Source of the DNA: Paenirhizobium daejeonense
Lineage (GTDB): Bacteria > Pseudomonadota > Alphaproteobacteria > Rhizobiales > Rhizobiaceae
Reading direction: 5' to 3'
DNA length: 64,000 nucleotides
NCBI RefSeq assembly: GCF_014280875.1
Contig: NZ_JACLAL010000007.1
Coordinates: forward strand, 186,001-250,000
The position numbers and the translations under genes were made by a program. The notes under the pieces were generated by a model. That model saw only the letters and a list, made by a program, of their open reading frames with translations, had not been told where the DNA came from and made no database searches. Positions 7,670-15,675 of this stretch are shown here, piece by piece. Position 1 is the first letter of the stretch; the number at the start of each line of letters is the position of its first letter.

Positions 7670-8902
7670 TCAAAAATCGGGGAGATTTCGCTGCGATCTC
7701 AGCTGTTCCAAAAAACGAGATTGCAGTCCACTCGGCAACCAGTTTTCGCGCATGGTTATGCCAATCGTTCGCGTACCAAGCCGGTGGCGCACTTCATCTG
7801 CAACGGGCACGCATTTCAGCAGGCCCTCCCGTTCTTCGATCGCGATCTGCCGGCGAGAAAGCATGGAGAGGCGATCGCTCTCCAGAATAATGGCACGTGT
7901 AAGAACGAGGGAACTCGTCTCGATACTGGCACGAGGAGAGATGGAGCACTTTTCGAAAAGTGCGTCGAACGCGCTTCGGATGGGAGTTCCGGGGCTTTGG
8001 GCCACCCACTCCTGCTGTGCAAGCTCATCGAGCGATGCGGTTGCGCTGCGTGCCAGAAGGGGATGTCCCGGGCGGCCGACGATCGCATAGGGATCGTCGA
8101 ACAGCGCCTCGGTCTTCAAGCCGACGAGATCGCTTCCAGAGCGCAGCGCGCCTATGAGAATGTCACTCGCGCCAATGCGCAATTGCCGAGATAGGAGTTC
8201 ATAGGAGCCATCGGCGATTTCGATCCGGGCGGCCGGATAGGTCGCCAGAAGCGGGTTGATTGCGCGCGCGAGGAGCAGTGTGCGCGCAAGCGGCAGGCTG
8301 GCGATCTTGATGCGCCCCTCCATGCGGCCTTCAAGCTCCCGCAGTTCATCGTCCGCCTGTTCCAGTTCGGTCAAGGCGACGCGCCAATGCATGGCAAGCT
8401 TGTGCCCAATCGCGTTCGGTGCCACGCCGTTTGGGCCGCGCACAAGGACCGTCTTGCCGATATTCGCCTGCAATTCATGAAGGATCCGGTGTAGCGCCGC
8501 AGGTGAGCCTCCGCTGCTGAGGGCTGCCTCCGTTATGGAGCTACTGCTGGAAAGCGTAATCAATGCCTCGATCTGACGAAAGCTGATACGAGCCAGAATC
8601 TTGGAAATCACGGCCGGCTCGCGCTGCGAACTGGCGCCAAGCACATGGCTAAGCGCGGCATTGAGCTGGCTGTCCATGCGGCGCAACCGGGCCAGCAGTA
8701 CTTCGCCGGCGGTTGTTGGCTGGCTGCCGGCGGCATATCGGTTGAGTAGCTTTGCTCCGAAATGGGCCTCAATGCCAGCCAGCGCCACTGTCACTGAGGG
8801 CTGTGAGACGTTCAACTCCGCGGCAGCTCGGTTGAGGCTACCTGTCTCGCATACCTGCATGAAGACGCGCAGATGGCGAAGATTGAGGCGGTTTGCGATC
8901 AT
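7670..8902 (-). CDS. LysR-type regulator with two helix-turn-helix domains
   Basis: A 410-residue LysR-type regulator, about 100 residues longer than usual. Residues 7-65 form a normal LysR winged helix-turn-helix (LRHLRVFMQVCETGSLNRAA). Residues 105-165 look like a second, diverged copy (ISFRQIEALITLSSSSSITEAALSSG). The effector-binding domain follows from about residue 195 (GRIKIASLPLARTLLL). It is transcribed away from galB, with 111 bases between the two starts, and probably controls the galBC-transporter-galD unit, perhaps in response to a pathway acid. Long LysR proteins of this kind are known beside gallate/protocatechuate lower-pathway genes. The start at 8902 gives the full first domain. 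Confidence 0.88.
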   Translation of the reverse strand: MIANRLNLRHLRVFMQVCETGSLNRAAAELNVSQPSVTVALAGIEAHFGAKLLNRYAAGSQPTTAGEVLLARLRRMDSQLNAALSHVLGASSQREPAVISKILARISFRQIEALITLSSSSSITEAALSSGGSPAALHRILHELQANIGKTVLVRGPNGVAPNAIGHKLAMHWRVALTELEQADDELRELEGRMEGRIKIASLPLARTLLLARAINPLLATYPAARIEIADGSYELLSRQLRIGASDILIGALRSGSDLVGLKTEALFDDPYAIVGRPGHPLLARSATASLDELAQQEWVAQSPGTPIRSAFDALFEKCSISPRASIETSSLVLTRAIILESDRLSMLSRRQIAIEEREGLLKCVPVADEVRHRLGTRTIGITMRENWLPSGLQSRFLEQLRSQRNLPDF

Positions 8903-8927
8903 GCGGAATCCATAAGTAAATTCGCAA

Positions 8928-8951
8928 AAAACTATAACTCGATACAGTTTT
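8928..8951. promoter_or_regulatory. Candidate LysR operator between regulator and galB
   Basis: A perfect inverted repeat AAAACT-N12-AGTTTT in the 111-base divergent region. The arms place T and A 12 bases apart, close to the T-N11-A pattern of LysR boxes. The region is clearly more AT-rich than its surroundings. The role is inferred from position. Confidence 0.45.
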
Positions 8952-9013
8952 CATATTAGCACCTGATACCCGATTGGTGCCAGTTTCGCCTCGAAGATTG
9001 GAGGAAAATGCAT

Positions 9014-9748
9014 ATGCAGAACAGGACTGGACTCGTCGTTAGCGCGCACTCGGCGGATTTCGTGTGGAGGGCCGGCGGTGCGATCGCAGCGCATGCGAGG
9101 CAAGGCTATGACATCACTGTCGTATGCCTGTCGTTCGGGGAACGGGGCGAGTCGGCAAAGCTGTGGCGCAAGCCCGGCATGACGCTTGAGGCTGTAAAAG
9201 CGGACCGTCGCCGCGAGGCGGAAAATGCGGCTCGTGCGCTTGGCGTTCGCGATATCCAGTTCTACGATCTGGGTGATTATCCCATGCAGATCACCACGGA
9301 GGCCTTCGATCGGCTGGTTGATCTTTACCGCGCACTTCGTCCGGAGTTCATGCTGACCCATTCACGGCAGGACCCTTATAACTTCGACCATCCAATGGCG
9401 ACCGAGTTTGCCCAGCATGCGCGGGTCATCGCACAGGCTCATGGCCATAAGCCGGAGGTGCCGGTACTTGGTGCGCCGCCGGTTTATCTCTTCGAGCCGC
9501 ACCAGCCGGAACAGTGCAACTGGAAACCCAATTTCCTGCTTGATATCGGTGCTGTCTGGGAGAAGAAGCTGGAGGCGATCAAGTGCATGGAAGGACAGGA
9601 GCATCTCTGGGAATATTATACCCGGGTGGCTCTCCAGCGGGGCGTGCAGGCCTCGCGCAATTCCGACTACAAGATTGTCTACGGCGAGGCCTATGAAGCG
9701 GTGTTCCCGCATGTGACAGGCACTCTCGGTCACGGAGCGCTGGCATGA
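9014..9748 (+). CDS. galB: 4-oxalomesaconate hydratase, PIG-L/LmbE fold
   Basis: A 244-residue protein of the PIG-L/LmbE zinc-hydrolase fold. The metal motif reads [15 protein letters not shown] instead of the usual AHPDD of deacetylases, and the second motif is [14 protein letters not shown]. These are features of GalB, which adds water to 4-oxalomesaconate to give 4-carboxy-4-hydroxy-2-oxoadipate. The downstream galC and galD support this strongly. I prefer ATG 9014 because the GGAGG at 9000-9004 is 9 bases away. ATG 9008 is only 3 bases from it. The gene ends in an ATGA overlap with galC. A deacetylase role is unlikely in this context. Confidence 0.88.
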   Translation: MQNRTGLVVSAHSADFVWRAGGAIAAHARQGYDITVVCLSFGERGESAKLWRKPGMTLEAVKADRRREAENAARALGVRDIQFYDLGDYPMQITTEAFDRLVDLYRALRPEFMLTHSRQDPYNFDHPMATEFAQHARVIAQAHGHKPEVPVLGAPPVYLFEPHQPEQCNWKPNFLLDIGAVWEKKLEAIKCMEGQEHLWEYYTRVALQRGVQASRNSDYKIVYGEAYEAVFPHVTGTLGHGALA

Positions 9749-10419
9749 GCGTCGTCTATCGCAACATCGAACGCGCACCGCTCGATATCGTAAACGGCCT
9801 TGCCGATTGTGGCGTGGCAACGGTGCATGAGGCGATGGGACGCATAGGCCTGATGCAGTCCCATATGCGCCCCGTCTGGCGTGGCGCACGAGTCGCGGGC
9901 ACTGCGGTGACCGTCTCGATCCCGCCGGCGGACAACTGGATGATCCATGTCGCGGTAGAGCAGTGCCGTGAAGGCGATATTCTTGTGGTCGCCCCGACGT
10001 CTCCATGTGATGCCGGATATTTCGGTGAACTGCTTGCAACGTCGCTGCAGAAGCGTGGCGTGCGTGGTTTGATCATCGAGGCTGGAGTTCGCGATGTCGC
10101 TGAACTGAAAGCGATGGGTTTTCCGGTCTGGTCGCGTTTCATATCCGCGCAGGGTACGGTCAAGGCCACCTTGGGGTCCGTCAATGTTCCTGTTGTTTGT
10201 GCCGGTGCCGCGATAGCACCGGGCGATGTGATCGTCGCCGATGACGATGGGGTGCTGGCCGTGCCTAAGGGTAAAGCGGAAATGGTGCTTCAGGCATCAC
10301 GTGCGCGGCTGGACAAGGAGCAGCAGACCCGCGTGCGGCTCGCGGCCGGCGAACTCGGCCTCGATATCTATAAAATGCGCGAGGCGCTTGCAGCCAAGGG
10401 ATTGACCTACATCGATTGA
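9745..10419 (+). CDS. galC: 4-carboxy-4-hydroxy-2-oxoadipate aldolase / oxaloacetate decarboxylase, RraA fold
   Basis: A 224-residue member of the RraA-like class II pyruvate aldolases (GalC/LigK). It cleaves 4-carboxy-4-hydroxy-2-oxoadipate to pyruvate and oxaloacetate and usually also decarboxylates oxaloacetate. Visible marks are the start [19 protein letters not shown], the catalytic Arg116-Asp117 in [12 protein letters not shown], and the C-terminal [16 protein letters not shown]. True RraA proteins, which regulate RNase E, are shorter (about 160 residues) and lack the C-terminal extension. The start overlaps the galB stop (ATGA), which implies coupled translation of two consecutive pathway steps. 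Confidence 0.92.
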   Translation: MSVVYRNIERAPLDIVNGLADCGVATVHEAMGRIGLMQSHMRPVWRGARVAGTAVTVSIPPADNWMIHVAVEQCREGDILVVAPTSPCDAGYFGELLATSLQKRGVRGLIIEAGVRDVAELKAMGFPVWSRFISAQGTVKATLGSVNVPVVCAGAAIAPGDVIVADDDGVLAVPKGKAEMVLQASRARLDKEQQTRVRLAAGELGLDIYKMREALAAKGLTYID

Positions 10420-10465
10420 TCGAAGTCGGGAAAGGGGGAGGAACCTTTCCCGCAAGGGAGGATAA

Positions 10466-11350
10466 ATGACCAAAATTGCTTTCATCGGCTTCGGCGAGGC
10501 GGCGCAAGCCATCGCTGGCGGCCTTGCTGGCCGCAATGCGGCGGAGCTCAACGCCTACGACCTGCGCTTTGCAGATCCGTTGGCCTCTGCCGGTTTGCGT
10601 GAGAAGGCTGCCAAGTGCGGCGTGGAGCCGCTAGACGACATTTCCGGCATCGCTGCAGCAAATGTGGTCCTGTCGCTCGTCGTCGGTTCGGCGGCGCGCG
10701 CCGTCGCGGTTTCCGCTGCGCCACATCTTTCGGAAGGGGCGATTTTCATCGACCTCAACTCCGTTGGCCCCGAAACCAAGGCGCTTGCCGCCAAGGAGAT
10801 TGCGACGGGCAAAGGCAATTTTGTCGAAGGCGCGATTATGGCGCGCGTTCCGCCATATGCCGAGAAGGTGCCTATCCTCGTCGCCGGCGAACGAGCGGGC
10901 GAGGCGGCCGAGCGACTCAACGCGATCGGGATGAACCTTGAAGCTGTCGGGGCGACCCCTGGACAGGCTTCGTCCCTGAAGATGATCCGATCTGTGATGA
11001 TCAAGGGCGTGGAAGCGTTGTTGATCGAGGCACTCTCGTCTGCTGAGCGTGCAGGCGTGACCGAGCGCATCCTTGATTCCGTGCAGGAGACCTTACCCGG
11101 GCTCGATTGGCGGCAGGTGGCGGACTACTACCTTTCGCGAACCTTCGAGCACGGAGCCCGCCGTGTGACCGAGATGACGGAAGCCGCCGAAACGATTGAA
11201 TCATTGGGCCTCGATGCTTCGATGTCTCGAGCCGCCTGCAAGACTATAGCCGCTGCCCATGCGGCGATGACGGATCAGGGGCTTGCCGTGGCTGATGGAT
11301 ATCGCGGCTTTGTGCCGGTGATGGCTCGTCGTATGGCGAAGGATCTCTGA
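10466..11350 (+). CDS. NAD(P)-dependent dehydrogenase with DUF1932-type C-terminus
   Basis: A 294-residue two-domain dehydrogenase of the 6-phosphogluconate/3-hydroxyisobutyrate type. The Rossmann loop is at the N-terminus (KIAFIGFGEAAQAIAGGLAG). IFIDLNSVGPETK and GASSLKMIRSVMIKG-like motifs (here GQASSLKMIRSVMIKG) supply substrate and catalytic residues, the lysine being the usual general acid/base of the family. The C-terminal helical part fits DUF1932. A good GGGAGG ribosome-binding site lies 4 bases before ATG 10466. It sits between galC and the tripartite transporter, so it probably oxidises or reduces a hydroxy or oxo acid that feeds the pathway. The substrate is unknown. It is not the CHMS dehydrogenase LigC, which has another fold. 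Confidence 0.8.
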   Translation: MTKIAFIGFGEAAQAIAGGLAGRNAAELNAYDLRFADPLASAGLREKAAKCGVEPLDDISGIAAANVVLSLVVGSAARAVAVSAAPHLSEGAIFIDLNSVGPETKALAAKEIATGKGNFVEGAIMARVPPYAEKVPILVAGERAGEAAERLNAIGMNLEAVGATPGQASSLKMIRSVMIKGVEALLIEALSSAERAGVTERILDSVQETLPGLDWRQVADYYLSRTFEHGARRVTEMTEAAETIESLGLDASMSRAACKTIAAAHAAMTDQGLAVADGYRGFVPVMARRMAKDL

Positions 11351-11351
11351 G

Positions 11352-12866
11352 ATGGACGGTATTCTCCAGTCGCTCGGCGTTATTTTCAGCTTTTCAGGCC
11401 TCGCAGTCCTCATCGCTGGTGCTTTGCTCGGCATCGTTATTGGTGCCCTGCCGGGACTGGGGCCGTCGATCGGGCTCAGCCTTCTCATTCCCTTCACCTA
11501 CAATCTCGGCCCGGAACTGAGCATGCTGATGATGATCTCGCTGTACACCTCAGCCGAATATGGCGGGTCGATCAGCGCGATCCTGCTCTCCACACCCGGG
11601 ACGGCAGCCGCGGCGGCCACGGCTATCGACGGCTATGCCATGGCGCGTAAGGGCAAGGCCAACGAAGCAATCTCGATTTCGTTGACCGCATCGACTGTGG
11701 GCGGTGTTTTCGGCGGGCTGGCTCTCCTGATGCTGGCCATGCCGCTCGCTTCGCTCGCCCTCAAGTTCGGCCCGGCGGGCTATTTCGCCGTCGGCGTCTT
11801 CGGCCTCACCTCGGTCGCGGCTCTGTCCGGCGGTTCGGTGGTGAAGGGGCTCATTTGCGCGGCCTTCGGACTTGCGCTCGCAACGATCGGAATCGATCCC
11901 ATTGCCGGCACGCCGCGTTTTACCTTCGGCCTGTTCGAACTCTACGAGGGAGTTCCGTTTCTGGCTGCTCTCATCGGCCTTTTCGCCGTCTCGGAAGCAC
12001 TTGTCATGATCGAGAGCCGTGTCGCGGCAGCGCCGGTCATCAAGGACAGGGTCGGTCACGTCTTCATGTCGGCGGCGCTTTGGAGGGAGACTTGGCGCTC
12101 CATGCTGTCGGGCTCGGTCATCGGCACCCTTCTCGGCATCCTGCCCGGCGTCGGCGGTAACATTGCCTGCTGGGTGGCGCGTGACTATGCCCGCGCCCGT
12201 GATCCGCATCCGGAAGAATATGGCCATGGTTCGGCCAATGGCATCGCCGCGCCGGAAGCCTCCAATAATGCAACTGTCGGCGGCGCGCTCGTTCCGTTGC
12301 TTGCACTGGGCGTGCCTGGTTCGCCTACGACGGCTATCATGGTCGGCGCATTGATCATGCACGGACTGCATCCCGGCCCGCAACTCTTCACCGAGGCGCC
12401 GTCTCTGGTTTACGCGATCCTCTTCGGTACGATCATCGCCTCCTTGGTGCAGTATGCTGCGGGCTCGCTATTCCTGCCCTTGATGGCCCGGGTCATGCGG
12501 CTGCCGGATGCGGTCATCGCCGTCGGCATCATGGCATTTGCCGTGCTTGGCGCCTTTGCCATCCGCAACCTGATGTTCGACGTCTATCTGATGCTCGGTT
12601 TCGGTGTCGTCGGCTATCTCATGAAGAAACTGCACTTCCCGGTCGCACCGATCATTCTGGCCATGGTGCTAGGCTATCTCGTGGAATCCAATTACCGGAC
12701 CGCGCTGGTTTCCTCGCAGGGCGACTACACGATTTTTATAACCGATCCCGTCAGCCTGCTGTTCCTCGTCCTCAGTCTCGTCAGCCTGCTGACGCCGCTG
12801 TGGCGTCGGCTTAGAGCACGCCGCATGCGCCGGCTCGACGGAACGGTAAACGGCGCAATGCGCTAG
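11352..12866 (+). CDS. tctA: TctA family large permease of a tripartite tricarboxylate transporter
   Basis: A 504-residue integral membrane protein with about a dozen hydrophobic segments. It has the TctA signature repeats: GIVIGALPGLGPSIGLSLLIPFTY near residue 30 and GTLLGILPGVGGNIACW near residue 255. Together with TctB and the periplasmic TctC it imports a carboxylic acid using an ion gradient. It starts one base after the dehydrogenase stop and is followed by tctC after 26 bases. The natural substrate is probably the di- or tricarboxylate degraded by GalB, GalC and GalD, an inference from gene order. Confidence 0.93.
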   Translation: MDGILQSLGVIFSFSGLAVLIAGALLGIVIGALPGLGPSIGLSLLIPFTYNLGPELSMLMMISLYTSAEYGGSISAILLSTPGTAAAAATAIDGYAMARKGKANEAISISLTASTVGGVFGGLALLMLAMPLASLALKFGPAGYFAVGVFGLTSVAALSGGSVVKGLICAAFGLALATIGIDPIAGTPRFTFGLFELYEGVPFLAALIGLFAVSEALVMIESRVAAAPVIKDRVGHVFMSAALWRETWRSMLSGSVIGTLLGILPGVGGNIACWVARDYARARDPHPEEYGHGSANGIAAPEASNNATVGGALVPLLALGVPGSPTTAIMVGALIMHGLHPGPQLFTEAPSLVYAILFGTIIASLVQYAAGSLFLPLMARVMRLPDAVIAVGIMAFAVLGAFAIRNLMFDVYLMLGFGVVGYLMKKLHFPVAPIILAMVLGYLVESNYRTALVSSQGDYTIFITDPVSLLFLVLSLVSLLTPLWRRLRARRMRRLDGTVNGAMR

Positions 12867-12892
12867 ACAGCCTATCAACTGGAGGAGAAAAC

Positions 12893-13882
12893 ATGACGAT
12901 CAATAGAAGAACATTAGGCAAACGCCTGGGAGGAGCCGCACTGGGGCTTGCGCTTGCGCTTTCGGGCGTCGCCCTGCCAGGGCATGCGACTGCCGCCGGA
13001 TTCCCGGAAAAGTCCGTGACACTTGTGGTCTGGGCGGGTGCTGGAGGGGCGCTCGATACCTATGGTCGCAAACTTGCGGAACTCCTGGAAAAGGAGTCGG
13101 GTTGGAGCGTGAAAGTTGACAACCGGCCAGGCGGCAGCGGTGCAGTCGGTGTTTCCCAGATCATGACTCAACCGGCAGACGGTTACAACATTCTCGTTTT
13201 CACCGGAACTCTGACCTTCGGTATCGCTCAAGGCTTGATTCCCTTCGAGCTTAAGGACTTCCGGATGCTACGCGCCATGCAGTCCGAGCCATCCTCACTG
13301 GCCGTCCTGTCGGACAGCCCGTATAAGTCCGTCGATGACTTCGTGAAATACATGAAAGACCATTCGAACGGGCTGAAGGTCGGTGGCCATGCGCCGGGCG
13401 GTTTCCACCAATACATGCTTTACCAGCTTATGAAGTCGGGTGGTTTCGAAAGCGGATGGATCCCGCATGATGCCTCGGGCAAGGTTACGCTCGCCCTGCT
13501 CGGCAAACATATCGACGCCGCCATGATGACCCCGTCAACCGGCCTGGCGCAGGTCAAGAGCGGCGACATCAAGCTGCTGGGCATTTCCACTGACAAGCGC
13601 AGCGAATTTCTACCTGACGTCCCGACTTTCAAAGAACTCGGTTATGACATCGAGGGGGCGGTTTGGCGCGGTATCGCGGTAAAGGCGGGAACTCCTGACG
13701 ATGTTGTCGACAGCATCCAGGCCGCAGTGGACAAGGTCACGGCTTCCGATGACTGGAAGAAGTTCCAGGCCGAACAGTTCCAGGACAGTCCCGACTGGAA
13801 AGAGGAGGAGTTCACCAAGCGCGCTGAAAGCGATCTTGCTAGACAGTTCGAATTCCTCAAGGCAAATGGATACGTCCAATGA
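12893..13882 (+). CDS. tctC: TctC/Bug family periplasmic binding protein
   Basis: A 329-residue Bug-type solute receptor. Residues 1-35 form a signal peptide (basic start, hydrophobic core, AxA-like site in GHATAAGFPEK). The mature start FPEKSVTLVVWAGAGGALDT and the loop VDNRPGGSGAVGVSQI are the conserved beta-strand and carboxylate-binding parts of this family. A GGAGGA ribosome-binding site precedes the ATG. The order tctA-tctC-tctB differs from the classical tctCBA order but is common in Bug systems. Its last codons overlap tctB by 4 bases. Confidence 0.92.
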   Translation: MTINRRTLGKRLGGAALGLALALSGVALPGHATAAGFPEKSVTLVVWAGAGGALDTYGRKLAELLEKESGWSVKVDNRPGGSGAVGVSQIMTQPADGYNILVFTGTLTFGIAQGLIPFELKDFRMLRAMQSEPSSLAVLSDSPYKSVDDFVKYMKDHSNGLKVGGHAPGGFHQYMLYQLMKSGGFESGWIPHDASGKVTLALLGKHIDAAMMTPSTGLAQVKSGDIKLLGISTDKRSEFLPDVPTFKELGYDIEGAVWRGIAVKAGTPDDVVDSIQAAVDKVTASDDWKKFQAEQFQDSPDWKEEEFTKRAESDLARQFEFLKANGYVQ

Positions 13883-14385
13883 CCAACCGGACTTCGGCTG
13901 TTCCAGACTCGACCCTCTCCTCCCCACGGGGGGGAGAGGTGCCGCGCCAGCACTTCTGGCAGAACCTCGTGGTAGCCTGCGTCTCGTTGGCATGGAGTGG
14001 CGGCTTCCTTTTCATGAGCCTTGCCCTCCCTGCCGGCCATTCACGCGGTGATGTCGGTCCGGGTTCGCTGCCTATGCAGGTGTCTATCTTTGGCCTGGTC
14101 GTTTCGGCGGTCTATCTCGTACAGGTGCTGCGCGGCTCGGATCTTGGCGGGTCGAGCGATAAGATCGACGTGGCGCGGGTGGCCGGCCTGCTCGGCCTCT
14201 TCGTTGCCGTGGTACTCGGCGCGAACTGGGTCGGGCTCGCCATTTGCCTGGGCGTCGGCACAGGCGTGGCGACGCTGCTTTTTCCCGGTGAAAAGCCCCT
14301 GTTGCGGGCAGTCGCGACAGGGTTCAGCTTCTGGCTGATCGCCTGGGGGCTGTTCGGAAAGTTGCTGGACCTTCCGCTTCCCTGA
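13879..14385 (+). CDS. tctB: TctB family small permease of a tripartite tricarboxylate transporter
   Basis: A 168-residue protein with four hydrophobic segments (about residues 28-48, 65-83, 98-118 and 140-160), the usual topology of TctB. ATG 13879 overlaps the tctC stop. The first 25 residues (MTNRTSAVPDSTLSSPRGGE...) are encoded partly by a perfect-looking C/G palindrome at 13912-13940. They have no counterpart I know in TctB proteins, so this N-terminus looks like an inserted repeat that kept the frame. A start after the repeat cannot be excluded, but no good ATG follows before the first membrane segment. Confidence 0.85.
   Translation: MTNRTSAVPDSTLSSPRGGEVPRQHFWQNLVVACVSLAWSGGFLFMSLALPAGHSRGDVGPGSLPMQVSIFGLVVSAVYLVQVLRGSDLGGSSDKIDVARVAGLLGLFVAVVLGANWVGLAICLGVGTGVATLLFPGEKPLLRAVATGFSFWLIAWGLFGKLLDLPLP
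13912..13940. repeat. C/G-rich palindromic element inside the 5' end of tctB
   Basis: Arms CCTCTCC-T-CCCC and GGGG-GG-GGAGAGG around a 2-base centre form a strong hairpin. Elements of this make-up (CCTCTCCCC...GGGGAGAGG) occur as scattered intergenic repeats in many alphaproteobacteria. Here it lies inside coding sequence. Confidence 0.6.
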
Positions 14386-14420
14386 ACGGGTCTGCTTCCG
14401 GTTCCTGCTTTATCGCAATC

Positions 14421-14452
14421 TCCGGTGTGGAAGCGTTTTCGCTCCGGCCGGA
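14421..14452. other. Imperfect hairpin upstream of galD
   Basis: Outer arms TCCGG/CCGGA and inner arms GGA(A)GCG/CGCTCC close a TTTT loop in the tctB-galD gap. No T-run follows, so it is not a standard terminator. It might modulate readthrough into galD or protect mRNA ends. Confidence 0.3.
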
Positions 14453-14481
14453 CATACTCTCTACCGATAGGAGTGACGGAT

Positions 14482-15549
14482 ATGACGTTGGATGGCATCC
14501 CCTGTATGATAATGAGAGGCGGGACGTCTAAGGGCGCCTATTTCCTCGCTGGCGACCTGCCTTCGGATCCGGCTCAACGCGACCGGCTGCTTCTGCGCAT
14601 CATGGGTTCGCCCGACCCCCGCCAGATCGATGGCATCGGTGGCGGAGATCCCTTGACCAGTAAGGTTGCTGTAGTGCGGGCATCGGAGAGGCCGGGCTTC
14701 GATGTCGATTTTCTGTTCCTTCAGGTCTTCGTCGACCAGCCGCTCGTAAGCGACAGTCAGAACTGTGGGAACATTCTCGCCGGCGTTGGCGCCTTTGCCG
14801 TAGAGCGTGGTCTTGTGCAGGCGGACGAGGGCGAAACCGTCATCCGCATCTACATGGAGAATACAGCGCAATCCGCCGTGGCGCGTATCCGTACGAAGGA
14901 TGGTGTGCCCGCCTATGGAGGCGAGGCGCGCATCGACGGCGTGCCGGGTTCTGCGGCGCCAGTCTATCTGTCGTTCACGGATGCCGCCGGCTCAAGCTGC
15001 GGAGCCCTGCTGCCAACGGGGTCGGCCGCAACGGAAATCGATGGCGTGACCTGCACCTTGATCGACAACGGCATGCCCGTCGTGGTGATGCGCGCTACCG
15101 ATTTCGACCTGACCGGCTATGAAAGCCGCGAGGAGCTGGAGGCGAACGAGGTTGTCAAGGCGCGCATCGAACGCATTCGGCTGGCGGCGGGGCCGCTGAT
15201 GAATCTTGGTGATGTCAAAAAGAAGTCGGTGCCTAAGATGACACTGGTTGCCCCGCCGATTGAGGGTGGTGCCATCATGACGCGCAGCTTCATTCCGCAT
15301 CGTGTGCACGCGTCCATAGGGGTTTTTGGTGCACTTAGCGTTGCGACTGCCTGCATGTTCCCCGAAAGCCCTGCTGCCGCGCTCGCAACGCTCCCCGAAG
15401 GTGACACCAAGACGGTCGCGGTCGAACATCCTAGCGGCAACCTGGAAATTCTCCTGCGTCTCGACAAAGACGCGCCGAGCGGACTCGGAGAGTGCTCTTT
15501 CCTGCGCACAGCGCGTAAGCTCTTCGATGGCAGGGTGCCTGTTGACTAG
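14482..15549 (+). CDS. galD: 4-oxalomesaconate tautomerase, PrpF family
   Basis: A 355-residue PrpF-like isomerase. The start IPCMIMRGGTSKGAYFLAGDLP and the later SQNCGNILAGVGAFAVERGL are conserved in this diaminopimelate-epimerase-like fold, with the paired active-site cysteine/serine region around residue 95. In the gallate pathway GalD converts the keto form of 4-oxalomesaconate to the enol form, the substrate of GalB. PrpF proper isomerises 2-methylaconitate and is similar, but galB and galC nearby favour GalD. An AGGAG lies 8 bases before ATG 14482, although the frame is open from further upstream. It closes the operon, 96 bases after tctB. Confidence 0.85.
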   Translation: MTLDGIPCMIMRGGTSKGAYFLAGDLPSDPAQRDRLLLRIMGSPDPRQIDGIGGGDPLTSKVAVVRASERPGFDVDFLFLQVFVDQPLVSDSQNCGNILAGVGAFAVERGLVQADEGETVIRIYMENTAQSAVARIRTKDGVPAYGGEARIDGVPGSAAPVYLSFTDAAGSSCGALLPTGSAATEIDGVTCTLIDNGMPVVVMRATDFDLTGYESREELEANEVVKARIERIRLAAGPLMNLGDVKKKSVPKMTLVAPPIEGGAIMTRSFIPHRVHASIGVFGALSVATACMFPESPAAALATLPEGDTKTVAVEHPSGNLEILLRLDKDAPSGLGECSFLRTARKLFDGRVPVD

Positions 15550-15675
15550 ATCATCCACACACCCTGCAGTGGCTACTGGAGCCGCTTCTCAACGAGATCA
15601 AACAGTTGCGGGTATTGGCAATCAGATGCCAACAGCGTCTGAGAAACTAAAACTGGTGGTCGCCGGAATCTGGTT

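Noticed and set aside
9014..9748. GalB as an N-acetylglucosamine deacetylase
   Set aside because: The fold is PIG-L-like, but the metal motif is AHSAD rather than AHPDD, and galC and galD lie in the same operon.
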